Assembly (NCBI RefSeq): GCF_003264365.1
Contig: NZ_PYAK01000061.1
Location: forward strand, 1 to 34,398
Direction of reading: 5' to 3'
DNA: 34,398 nucleotides
Origin: Micromonospora noduli
GTDB lineage: Bacteria > Actinomycetota > Actinomycetes > Mycobacteriales > Micromonosporaceae
A program made the position numbers and the translations under genes. The notes under the pieces were generated by a model. It saw only the letters and a list, made by a program, of their open reading frames with translations, was not told where the DNA came from and ran no database searches. Positions 7,344 through 15,200 of this stretch are shown here, piece after piece (within the stretch, counting starts at the first letter, position 1; each line of letters starts with the position of its first letter).

Positions 7344-7928
7344 ATGACCCACCAGGTGCACGCCTTCGAACCGCCGGAGCGGTTCGTCGCCGGGACTGTC
7401 GGGCCGCCGGGGGAGCGCACGTTCTTCCTGCAGGCCCGCGGCGGCGGCAGGCTGGTCAGCGTCGCGCTGGAGAAGGTCCAGGTGTCCCTGCTCGCCGAGA
7501 AGCTTGAGGAGCTGCTCACCGAGGCGCAGCGTCGCTTCGGGGTGGACCTGCCCGAGCTGGCGCCGGTGATCGGCGACAACGAGCCGCTGGACACTCCGGT
7601 CGACGAGGAGTTCCGGGTCGGGACGCTCGGGCTGGCCTTCGACGTGGACACCGCGACCGTGGTGATCGAGGCGATCGCGGCGGGCGAGGTGGAGCCCGAG
7701 GTCGAGCTCGGCGACGAGGACGACGAGGACGAGGACGACGACGAGGACGAAGAGCCGGACGAGGACCTGGATCGGCTCCGGGTCCGGCTCACTCCGCAGG
7801 CGACCCGCCAGTTCATCGAGCGGGCCCGGCGAGTGGTCAACGCGGGCCGGCCACCGTGCCCGCTCTGCGGCCAACCGTTGGACCCCGCCGGGCACCTCTG
7901 CCCGCGGCACAACGGTTATCACCGGTGA
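7344..7928 (+). CDS. DUF3090 family protein
   Basis: A 194-residue member of DUF3090, the second protein of the actinobacterial trio; function unknown. It has the family N-terminus (MTHQVHAFEPPERFVAGTVG), the RTFFLQARGGG block, and a C-terminal CPLCG/HLCPRHNGY motif that looks like a small zinc ribbon (Cys-x2-Cys plus Cys/His). Between residues about 120 and 140 there is an almost pure Asp/Glu run encoded by GAC/GAG repeats. The stop overlaps the GTG of the SCO1664-like gene (GTGA), so the two are probably translated in fixed ratio and may form a complex. Start chosen by TAGGGT seven bases upstream. Confidence 0.92.
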   Translation: MTHQVHAFEPPERFVAGTVGPPGERTFFLQARGGGRLVSVALEKVQVSLLAEKLEELLTEAQRRFGVDLPELAPVIGDNEPLDTPVDEEFRVGTLGLAFDVDTATVVIEAIAAGEVEPEVELGDEDDEDEDDDEDEEPDEDLDRLRVRLTPQATRQFIERARRVVNAGRPPCPLCGQPLDPAGHLCPRHNGYHR

Positions 7929-8743
7929 CCTCGTCCGGCCTCCAGCCTCGCCAGGACGGCGACGCCGCGCTGCGGCTGCTGCGTGACGGCGTCCTCGACC
8001 TGGAGGGTCGGCTGGTCGACGCGTCGAACACGACGCTGCGCGGCATCCTGACCCTGGACGGGTTGACCGCCCGCTGCGTCTACAAGCCGGTCCGTGGCGA
8101 GCGCCCCCTCTGGGACTTCCCCGACGGCACCCTGGCCGGTCGGGAGGTCTCGGCGTACCTGGTCTCCCGGGCCACCGGATGGGACCTGGTGCCGCCCACC
8201 GTGCTGCGGGACGGCCCGTTCGGCCCCGGCTCCTGCCAGCTGTGGATCGACGAGCCGGAGGACGCCGAACCGCTCGTCGGTTTCCTGCCCGCCGGGGAGT
8301 TGCCGCCGCGCTGGATCCCGATCGCCGCGGCCCGCGACGACGACGGCGCCGCGTACGCCCTCGCGCACGCCGACGACCCGCGGCTGGCCCGGCTCGCGGT
8401 GCTCGACGCGGTGCTCAACAACGCCGACCGTAAGGGCGGTCACGTGCTCGTCGGCGCCGACGACCGGATCTACGGCGTGGACCACGGGGTGAGCTTCCAC
8501 GTGGAGGACAAGCTGCGCACGGTGCTCTGGGGTTGGGCCGGTAAGCGGCTGCCCGCGGACGCCGTGGAGATGCTCGACGCACTGGCCGGGCAGGTCGCCG
8601 GTGCGCTCGGCGCGGAGTTGGCCGACCACCTGACGATCAGCGAGGTGGCCGAGGTGGCCGCCCGGGTCGACCGGCTGCGCGAGACCGGCTGCTTCCCCCA
8701 GCCTCCGGAGGACTGGCCGGCGATGCCCTGGCCGCCCATGTGA
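7925..8743 (+). CDS. SCO1664-family protein with PI3/4-kinase-like motifs
   Basis: A 272-residue protein, the third member of the trio. The start is the GTG overlapping the DUF3090 stop; earlier in-frame starts lie inside DUF3090 and are rejected. The segment ARCVYKPVRGERPLWDFPDG contains a candidate ATP-binding Lys. VLNNADRKGGHVLV and IYGVDHGVSFH resemble the catalytic loop (DxxxxN/H) and the metal-binding loop of the PI3/4-kinase/HipA-like fold. It may therefore phosphorylate a small molecule or protein; the substrate is unknown. It lies between a phosphatase-like gene and mshC. The family is confidently recognised; the kinase role is inferred from motifs. Confidence 0.9.
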   Translation: MTSSGLQPRQDGDAALRLLRDGVLDLEGRLVDASNTTLRGILTLDGLTARCVYKPVRGERPLWDFPDGTLAGREVSAYLVSRATGWDLVPPTVLRDGPFGPGSCQLWIDEPEDAEPLVGFLPAGELPPRWIPIAAARDDDGAAYALAHADDPRLARLAVLDAVLNNADRKGGHVLVGADDRIYGVDHGVSFHVEDKLRTVLWGWAGKRLPADAVEMLDALAGQVAGALGAELADHLTISEVAEVAARVDRLRETGCFPQPPEDWPAMPWPPM

Positions 8744-8797
8744 CCCGCTGTCATCTTGATCACCCGTGGGGTGCTCCGGCGTCGTCGTCGGGCTGGC

Positions 8798-8803
8798 TAG
8801 GCT
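8798..8803 (+). promoter_or_regulatory. -10 element TAGGCT of mshC (leaderless)
   Basis: TAGGCT, six bases, then ATG 8810, with no Shine-Dalgarno site. mshC thus appears to have its own promoter inside the cluster. Confidence 0.6.
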
Positions 8804-8809
8804 GATCCC

Positions 8810-10048
8810 ATGGAGTCTTGGGCGGGACACGAGGTGCCACGGCTGCCGGGCAGGGGCGAGCCACTGGCGTTGTACGACTCGGCGCGGCAGGGTGTCCACC
8901 CGAGTGAGCCGGCCGACGCGGGAAGCATGTACGTCTGCGGCATCACCCCGTACGACGCCACGCACCTCGGTCACGCCGCCACCATGATCACATTCGACCT
9001 GGTGCAGCGGATGTGGCGCGACGCCGGCCGCCCGGTGCGCTACGTGCAGAACGTCACCGACATCGACGACCCACTGCTGGAGCGGGCCGCCCGCGACGGC
9101 GAGGACTGGGTGGTCCTGGCGATGCGCGAGACGGCGCTGTTCCGGGAGGACATGGAGGCGCTGCGAATCATCCCGCCGGAGCACTACGTGGGCGCTGTCG
9201 AGTCGATTCCGGACATCGCCGACAAGGTCGAGGTGCTGCTCAAGGATGGCGCCGCGTACCGGCTCGACGACGGCACCGGCGACGTCTACTTCGACATCTC
9301 CGCCACTCCCAGCTTCGGCTACGAGTCGAACCTGACCCGCGAGCAGATGCTGGAGATCTTCCCCGAGCGCGGCGGCGACCCCGACCGGGCCGGCAAGCGG
9401 GACCCACTGGACCCGCTGCTGTGGCGCGGCGCCCGCGAGGGCGAGCCGTCCTGGCCGGGCGGCGAGCTGGGCCCGGGCCGCCCCGGCTGGCACATCGAGT
9501 GCGCAGTGATCGCGCTCAACCTGCTCGGCGACCGGGTCGACGTACAGGGCGGCGGCAACGACCTGCTGTTCCCGCACCACGAGGCATCCGCCGCGCACGC
9601 CGAGCGGCTCACCGGCCAGGCGCCGTTCGCCGAGCACTACGTCCACGCCGGCATGATCGGTCTGGACGGCGAGAAGATGTCCAAGTCCCGCGGCAACCTG
9701 GTCTTCGTGTCCCGGCTGCGCGCCGACAAGGTCGACCCGATGGCGATCCGGCTGGCGCTGATCTCCGGGCACTACCGCAGCGACCGCACCTGGACCGACG
9801 ACCTGCTCACCGCCGCGTACGAGCGCCTGGACCGTTGGCGGCGGGCCGCCGCCGCGCCTGCCGGGCCGTCCGGGGTCGAGTTGCTGTCCGAGGTACGCGC
9901 ACGCCTGGCCGACGACCTGGACACCCCCGGAGCCCTGGCCGCAGCCGACCGCTGGGCCGAGGCGACCCTCGCCGGTGCCACCGACGACCCCGAAGCGCCT
10001 GCCCTCTTCGCGAAGACTGTCGACGCCCTCCTGGGCATCCGCCTCTAG
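8810..10048 (+). CDS. mshC: Mycothiol cysteine ligase MshC
   Basis: A 412-residue cysteine:1D-myo-inosityl 2-amino-2-deoxy-alpha-D-glucopyranoside ligase. It activates cysteine with ATP and couples it to GlcN-Ins, the penultimate step of mycothiol synthesis. It is a class I aminoacyl-tRNA-synthetase-like enzyme. Zinc-ligand Cys43 lies in YVCGITPYDATHLGHA, whose HLGH is the HIGH motif, and KMSKS is at residues 289-293. HIECAV and the DLLFPHHE block are also typical. It lacks the C-terminal anticodon-binding region of CysS, which separates MshC from cysteinyl-tRNA synthetase. A leaderless start is supported by TAGGCT six bases upstream. Mycothiol marks the host as an actinomycete. Confidence 0.96.
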   Translation: MESWAGHEVPRLPGRGEPLALYDSARQGVHPSEPADAGSMYVCGITPYDATHLGHAATMITFDLVQRMWRDAGRPVRYVQNVTDIDDPLLERAARDGEDWVVLAMRETALFREDMEALRIIPPEHYVGAVESIPDIADKVEVLLKDGAAYRLDDGTGDVYFDISATPSFGYESNLTREQMLEIFPERGGDPDRAGKRDPLDPLLWRGAREGEPSWPGGELGPGRPGWHIECAVIALNLLGDRVDVQGGGNDLLFPHHEASAAHAERLTGQAPFAEHYVHAGMIGLDGEKMSKSRGNLVFVSRLRADKVDPMAIRLALISGHYRSDRTWTDDLLTAAYERLDRWRRAAAAPAGPSGVELLSEVRARLADDLDTPGALAAADRWAEATLAGATDDPEAPALFAKTVDALLGIRL

Positions 10049-10073
10049 CCCACGCGCGTCGTGCCGCGCGCTT

Positions 10074-10148
10074 GATCGACTCGATTTTCAGAAGGTCGCG
10101 GTGTCCCGGGCGCTGCGATGCCCCGACTTCCAGGAAACCGAGTCGACC
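10074..10148. repeat. Long imperfect palindrome between convergent genes
   Basis: The arms TGATCGACTCGATTTTCAG... and ...GGAAACCGAGTCGACC are imperfect reverse complements over about 33 bases, with a perfect 8-base outer core (TCGACTCG at 10076-10083, CGAGTCGA at 10139-10146) and a short GC-rich centre. It lies between the mshC stop and the GntR gene stop. It could be a bidirectional terminator or a dispersed palindromic (REP-like) element. Confidence 0.65.
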
Positions 10149-10159
10149 TTGGCGAGGGT

Positions 10160-10951
10160 TCAGCCCAGGACCAGGCCGGGGTCGGGTTCCGGGTCGGGGG
10201 TCGGGCCGGGGATCTTGTACTCCTCGGTGAGGGTGGTCATGGGGCCGGGCCAGGTCGCCTGGGACACCTCGATCGGCTTGCGGTGCGCGTCGTACGCGAC
10301 GTGCAGCAGGTGCAGCACCGGGGTGTCCGGCCGGATCTGGAGGGTCTCGGCCTCCTCCCGGCTCGGCTGGCGGGCGCTGATCGTGTCGGTGGCCGAGACG
10401 TACCGTCGTCCGGTCGCCTCCTCGGCCTCCTGGTAGAGCGGCCGGCCGAACGCCTCGGTGCGCTCCAGCGAGGTGCCGGCGGTGTCGCGGGGCAGGAACC
10501 AGGAGGCACCCACCTCGACGGGGGAGTCGTCGGTGCGGACGAGGTGTCGGCGGCAGAGCAGGTTGGTGCCGTCTGACACGCCGAAGGCGTCGGCCACCTC
10601 GGCCGGGGCGGGGGCGTGCCCCACGGAGACGAGCTGTTGGCGGTATCGGGCGGCCAGGTCGGTGTGGTAGCCGCGGAAGCCGCCGTACCGGCCTCGGGAG
10701 AGGCGGTTGAGGCGGCGGCGGGTGCCCCGGACGTACGTACCGGAGCCGGGTTTGGTGATCAGGATGCCCTCGACCCGCAGCTGGTCGACGGCGCGTTGCA
10801 CTGTCTGCTTGGCGACGCCGAACATCTCGGCGATGGCCGGGATGGACGGCAGCCGCTCGCCCGGCCCCCAGTCGCCGCGGCGGACCTGGGCCTTGAGCTG
10901 CGCGGCGATCTGTCGGTGCGGGAACTCCGCGGCACCGGGATTGATCTGCAC
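10160..10951 (-). CDS. GntR-family transcriptional regulator with UTRA-type effector domain
   Basis: A 263-residue regulator. The GTG at 10951 follows AAGGAGG with five-base spacing, so the longer ORF start at 11020, lying before the promoter, is rejected. Residues about 10-75 are the winged helix: HRQIAAQLKAQVRRGDW, LPSIPAIAEMFGVAKQTVQRAVDQL and ILITKPGSGTYVRG. The C-terminal half (AFGVSDGTNLLCRRHLVRTD, PVLHLLHVAYDAHRKPIEVS) matches the UTRA ligand-binding domain of HutC-type GntR regulators. The target is unknown; a dyad just upstream suggests autoregulation. The C-terminus is Pro/Asp-rich. The gene sits between mshC and PAC2 and looks like an insertion into an otherwise conserved block. 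Confidence 0.92.
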   Translation of the reverse strand: MQINPGAAEFPHRQIAAQLKAQVRRGDWGPGERLPSIPAIAEMFGVAKQTVQRAVDQLRVEGILITKPGSGTYVRGTRRRLNRLSRGRYGGFRGYHTDLAARYRQQLVSVGHAPAPAEVADAFGVSDGTNLLCRRHLVRTDDSPVEVGASWFLPRDTAGTSLERTEAFGRPLYQEAEEATGRRYVSATDTISARQPSREEAETLQIRPDTPVLHLLHVAYDAHRKPIEVSQATWPGPMTTLTEEYKIPGPTPDPEPDPGLVLG

Positions 10952-10971
10952 ACTCGCCTCCTTGATCACAT

Positions 10972-10983
10972 CTAGGTTCCTAG
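10972..10983. promoter_or_regulatory. Candidate GntR operator CTAGG-N2-CCTAG
   Basis: A perfect 5-bp inverted repeat with a two-base centre lies 20 bases upstream of the GntR gene's GTG, just before its ribosome site. Position and symmetry suit an autoregulatory operator for a dimeric GntR protein. CTAG is generally rare in high-GC genomes, so two copies in 12 bases are unlikely by chance. Confidence 0.5.
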
Positions 10984-11026
10984 GATGCCCCAGCGGTTGT
11001 GACGGCGCCACCCCGGACACGCGAAA

Positions 11027-11062
11027 GCGGGCCTTCGGACCACAAAAGGTCCGAAGGCCCGC
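11027..11062 (-). terminator. Terminator after the PAC2 gene
   Basis: GCGGGCCTTCGGACC (11027-11041) and its perfect complement (11048-11062) form a 15-bp stem with a six-base A-rich loop. It starts 12 bases beyond the PAC2 stop on the minus strand and separates that transcript from the GntR gene. Confidence 0.93.
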
Positions 11063-11074
11063 AGCGAAACAGTG

Positions 11075-11944
11075 CTACCAGGAGCCGGCGGTGGGGCCCG
11101 CCGAACCACCCCGGCGGCGCAGGTACTTCTCGAACTCCTGGGCGATCTCGTCGCCGGTCAACGGGGTGATCCCCTCGTCGCCGACCCGTTCTTCCAGCTC
11201 GCGGACGTACTCGCCCAGCTCGGCGTCCTGCTCGGCGGCGCTGCGCACCCGCTGCTCCCACTCGGCGGACTCCTCGGCCAGGTCGGCCATCGGCACCGGC
11301 AGGTCGACGACCTCCTCGACCCGGTGCAGCAGGGCGAGGGTGGCCTTCGGGCAGGGGGGGTTGTTGGCGTAGTGCGGTACGTGCACCCAGAACGAGACGG
11401 CGTCCACCTCGGCGCGGGTGCAGGCGTCGTGCAGCACGCCGACGATGCCGGTCGGCCCGTCGTAGCGGGTGGGGGTGAGCTGGTAGCGCTCGGCGGCCTG
11501 CGCGTCAGAGGCGCTGCCGCTGATCGGCAGCGGCCTGGTGTACGGCACGTCGGCCAGCAACGCGCCGAGCAGCACCACCCGTTCCACCTCCAGGCTGTGG
11601 CAGATCTCGAGCACCTGCTCGCAGAACGTCCGCCAGCGCATGCTCGGCTCGATGCCGCGGATCAGCACCACGTCACGGTCGGTGCCCTCCGGGCTGGCCA
11701 CCATGAACCGGGTCGTCGGCCACTCCACCCGTCGGGTCTCCCCGTCGGCCATGGTGATGGTGGGCCGGCTGACCTGGAAGTCGTAGAAGTCCTCCGGATC
11801 CAGCTCGGCGATCTGCCGGGCGTTCCAGACCTGCTCCAGGTGCTCGACCGCGGCGGTGGACGCGTCGGCGGCGTCATTCCAGCCCTCGAATGCGGCGATC
11901 GCCACCGGGGACCGCAGCACCGGCAGTCCGTCGAACTCGGTCAC
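11075..11944 (-). CDS. PAC2-family protein (proteasome-assembly-chaperone-like fold)
   Basis: A 289-residue member of the actinobacterial PAC2 family. Marks include AIAAFEGWNDAADASTAAVEHL at the N-terminus (a characteristic FEGWNDA), DFYDFQVSRPTI, VVLIRGIEPSMRWRTFCEQVL, and the YDGPTGIVGVLHDACTRAEV and SFWVHVPHYANNPPCPKATLALL blocks. The fold is shared with eukaryotic proteasome assembly chaperone 2; the function in actinobacteria is undetermined. The C-terminal 70 residues are acidic and helical. The GTG start overlaps the stop of an in-frame-independent 31-codon ORF (GTGA), and a strong terminator follows. It is divergent from metH; the M. tuberculosis counterparts (Rv2125/metH, as I recall) are also neighbours. 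Confidence 0.92.
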   Translation of the reverse strand: MTEFDGLPVLRSPVAIAAFEGWNDAADASTAAVEHLEQVWNARQIAELDPEDFYDFQVSRPTITMADGETRRVEWPTTRFMVASPEGTDRDVVLIRGIEPSMRWRTFCEQVLEICHSLEVERVVLLGALLADVPYTRPLPISGSASDAQAAERYQLTPTRYDGPTGIVGVLHDACTRAEVDAVSFWVHVPHYANNPPCPKATLALLHRVEEVVDLPVPMADLAEESAEWEQRVRSAAEQDAELGEYVRELEERVGDEGITPLTGDEIAQEFEKYLRRRGGSAGPTAGSW

Positions 11945-12036
11945 GCCGTCACCTCACCCTGCTCGTCGCGGCTGGCGCCGGGACCGCGCCCGGTCGTCAT
12001 ACCGTGTGGCACGGCGGCGTCCCTGTTGTCCTTCAC
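11941..12036 (-). CDS. Short ORF (31 codons) upstream of and coupled to PAC2
   Basis: GTG at 12036 opens a 31-codon frame (starting VKDNRDAAVPHG, ending EQGEVTA) whose TGA (11943-11941) overlaps the PAC2 GTG in a GTGA. A TAGGCT -10 element lies exactly seven bases upstream of the GTG, as for several leaderless genes here, and third codon positions are overwhelmingly G or C. It could be a translated leader that couples ribosome loading to PAC2, or a small protein. The sequence is polar, with no membrane segment or recognised motif. It is shorter than usual annotation cut-offs. Confidence 0.55.
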   Translation of the reverse strand: MKDNRDAAVPHGMTTGRGPGASRDEQGEVTA

Positions 12037-12043
12037 GTCCGTC

Positions 12044-12049
12044 AGCCTA
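12044..12049 (-). promoter_or_regulatory. -10 element TAGGCT of the PAC2 transcript
   Basis: TAGGCT on the minus strand lies seven bases before GTG 12036. It would place the 5' end at or next to the small ORF, not at the PAC2 start. Confidence 0.55.
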
Positions 12050-12193
12050 CGTGCAGGGCGAGGGTGCGGCCCGTCGGCCGCGCCGGTCGGCCGCTCCGGC
12101 AGCAGGTCATACCCGAACGAACCAGACAGGGTGATAACCGTGACACAATAGGGGATCGCTCGAGGATGGTCGTGGAGTCCGGCGGAATCGCAC

Positions 12194-12199
12194 TAACCT
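12194..12199 (+). promoter_or_regulatory. -10 element TAACCT of metH (leaderless)
   Basis: TAACCT, six bases, then GTG 12206. No ribosome site precedes the GTG, so the transcript probably starts at the G of the start codon. Confidence 0.6.
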
Positions 12200-12205
12200 G
12201 AACGG

Positions 12206-15200
12206 GTGCGGACTTCATTGATGGATGTGCTGGCTGAGCGGATTCTCATCGCCGACGGCGCGATGGGCACGATGCTTCAGGCCGCGGACCTCACGCTCGA
12301 CGACTTCGACGGGCTGGAGGGGTGCAACGAGATCCTCAACGTCACCCGCCCGGACGTGGTGCGCGGCGTGCACGACGCCTACCTGGCCGTCGGTGCCGAC
12401 TGCGTGGAGACCAACACCTTCGGGGCCAACCTCGCCAACCTCGCCGAGTACGACATCCCGCACCGCATCCGCGAGTTGTCCGAGGCGGGCGCCCGGATCG
12501 CCCGGGAGGCCGCCGACGCGGCCAGCACCCCGGAGCGGCCCCGGTTCGTGCTCGGCTCGATCGGGCCGGGCACCAAGCTGCCCACCCTCGGGCACGCCGC
12601 CTACTCGACCCTGCGCGACGCCTACCAGGAGAACGCGGCGGGTCTGATCGTCGGCGGCGCGGACGCGCTGATCATCGAGACCTGCCAGGACCTGCTCCAG
12701 GTCAAGGCGGCAGTGGTCGGGTCGAAGCGGGCGATGGCCGAGCTGGGCCAGTCGGTGCCGATCATCTGTCACGTGGCCGTGGAGACCACCGGCACCATGC
12801 TGGTCGGCAGCGAGATCGGGGCGGCCCTCGCCGCGATCGAGCCGCTCGGCGTGGACCTGATCGGGCTCAACTGCTCCACCGGCCCGGCCGAAATGAGCGA
12901 GCACCTGCGCTACCTGTCGCAGCACTCCCGCATCCCGCTGTCGGTGATGCCGAACGCCGGCCTGCCGGTGCTGACCGCCGACGGGGCGTACTTCCCGCTG
13001 ACTCCCGTGGAGCTGGCCGAGGCCCTGGAGCGGTTCATCACCGAGTACGGCGTGGGGCTGGTCGGCGGCTGCTGCGGCACCACCCCGGAGCACATCCGCG
13101 TGCTGGCCGAGCGCCTGCACGGCGTCACCGCTCCGGCCCGCGAGCCCCAGCACGAGGCGGGCGTCTCCTCGGTCTACCACCCGGTGCCGTTCGCCCAGGA
13201 CGCGTCGGTGCTGATGGTGGGGGAGCGGACCAACGCCAACGGCTCGAAGGCGTTCCGGGAGGCGATGCTCGCCGGCGACTGGCGGGCCTGTGTGGAGATC
13301 GCCCGCAGTCAGGCGCGCGACGGCTCGCACCTGCTCGACCTGTGCGTGGACTACGTCGGCCGCGACGGCACACAGGACATGCGGGAGCTGGCCGGCCGGT
13401 TCGCCACCGCGTCCACCCTGCCGATCATGTTGGACTCCACCGAGCCGAACGTGGTGGAGGCCGGCTTGGAGATGCTCGGCGGCCGCTGCGTGGTCAACTC
13501 GGTGAACTTCGAGGACGGCGACGGCCCCGAATCGCGGTACGCGCGGGTGATGCCGATCGTCCGTGAGCACGGCGCGGCGGTGGTGGCGCTGCTCATCGAC
13601 GAGGAGGGCCAGGCCCGTACCCAGGAGTGGAAGGTCCGGGTCGCGGCGCGGTTGATCGACGACCTGACCGGCCGGTGGGGCATGGACCGCTCCGACATCC
13701 TGATCGACGCGCTGACCTTCCCGATCGCCACCGGCCAGGAGGAGACCCGCCGCGACGGCATCGAGACGATCGAGGCGATCCGGGAGATCTCCCGCCGCTA
13801 CCCGGGTGTCAACTTCACACTGGGCATCTCGAACATCTCGTTCGGGCTCAACCCGGCGGCCCGGCAGGTGCTCAACTCGGTGTTCCTGCACGAGTGTGTG
13901 CAGGCCGGCCTGACCTCGGCGATCGTGCACGCCAGCAAGATCCTGCCGATGTCGAAGATCCCCGACGCGCAGCGCGAGGTCGCCCTGGACCTGGTGTACG
14001 ACCGGCGTCGCGAGGGATACGACCCGGTGCAACGTTTCCTGGAGCTCTTCGAGGGCGTCGACGTGACCAGCGCCCGGGCCAGCCGCGCGCAGGAGTTGGC
14101 GGCGCTGCCGCTGGACGAGCGGCTCAAGCGGCGGATCATCGACGGTGAGCGCAACGGCCTGGAGGCCGACCTGGACGAGGCGATGGCCGGCGGCCGGTCC
14201 CCGTTGTCGATCATCAACGACATCCTGCTGGACGGCATGAAGGTGGTCGGTGAGCTGTTCGGCTCCGGCCAGATGCAGCTGCCGTTCGTGCTCCAGTCCG
14301 CCGAGGTGATGAAGACCGCTGTGGCCTACCTGGAACCGCACATGGAGACCGCGGAGGACGGCGGCAAGGGCCGCATCGTGCTCGCCACCGTGCGCGGCGA
14401 CGTGCACGACATCGGCAAGAACCTGGTCGACATCATCCTGTCCAACAACGGCTACGAGGTGGTGAACATCGGCATCAAGCAGCCGATCAGCGCCATCCTG
14501 GACGCCGCCGAGCAGCACCGCGCCGACGCGATCGGCATGTCCGGGCTGCTGGTGAAGAGCACCGTCATCATGAAGGAGAACCTGGCCGAGATGGCCACCC
14601 GCGGGGTCGCGGAGCGTTGGCCCGTCCTGCTGGGTGGGGCGGCGCTGACCCGCGCGTACGTCGAGGACGACCTGCGGTCGACGTTCCCCGGGCAGGTGCA
14701 CTACGCGCGGGACGCGTTCGAGGGCCTGTCCCTGATGGACCGGGTGATGACCGCCAAGCGCGGCGGCGCCCCGGTGATCGACCCGGAGCGGGAGGCGGCC
14801 CTCGCGGCCCGGCGGGCGCGCCGGGAACGGCAGCGCTCGATGGTCACCACGTCGCTGCCGGAGCTGCACGACTCCTCGGTCCGCTCCGACGTGGCCGCCG
14901 ACGTGGCGGTGCCCACCCCGCCGTTCTTCGGCACCCGGGTCGTCAAGGGCGTGCCGATGGCCGACTACGCGGCGCTGCTCGACGAGCGGGCCACCTTCTC
15001 CGGGCAGTGGGGGCTGCGCGGCGTCCGGGGCGGCAGCGGACCCTCCTACGAGGAGCTGGTCGAGACCGAGGGCCGGCCGCGGCTGCGGTACTGGCTGGAC
15101 CGGCTGATCGCCGACCAGGTCCTTGAGGCAGCAGTGGTGTACGGCTACTTCCCCGCGTACTCCGAAGGCAACGACCTGGTGGTGCTCGACGAGAACGGGC

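Noticed and set aside
7919..9772. 617-codon minus-strand frame across SCO1664 and mshC
   Set aside because: Shadow frame; the plus strand has complete families and conserved catalytic motifs.
11945..12205. Cobalamin riboswitch before metH
   Set aside because: No B12-box-like sequence, and the promoter spacing leaves no leader.
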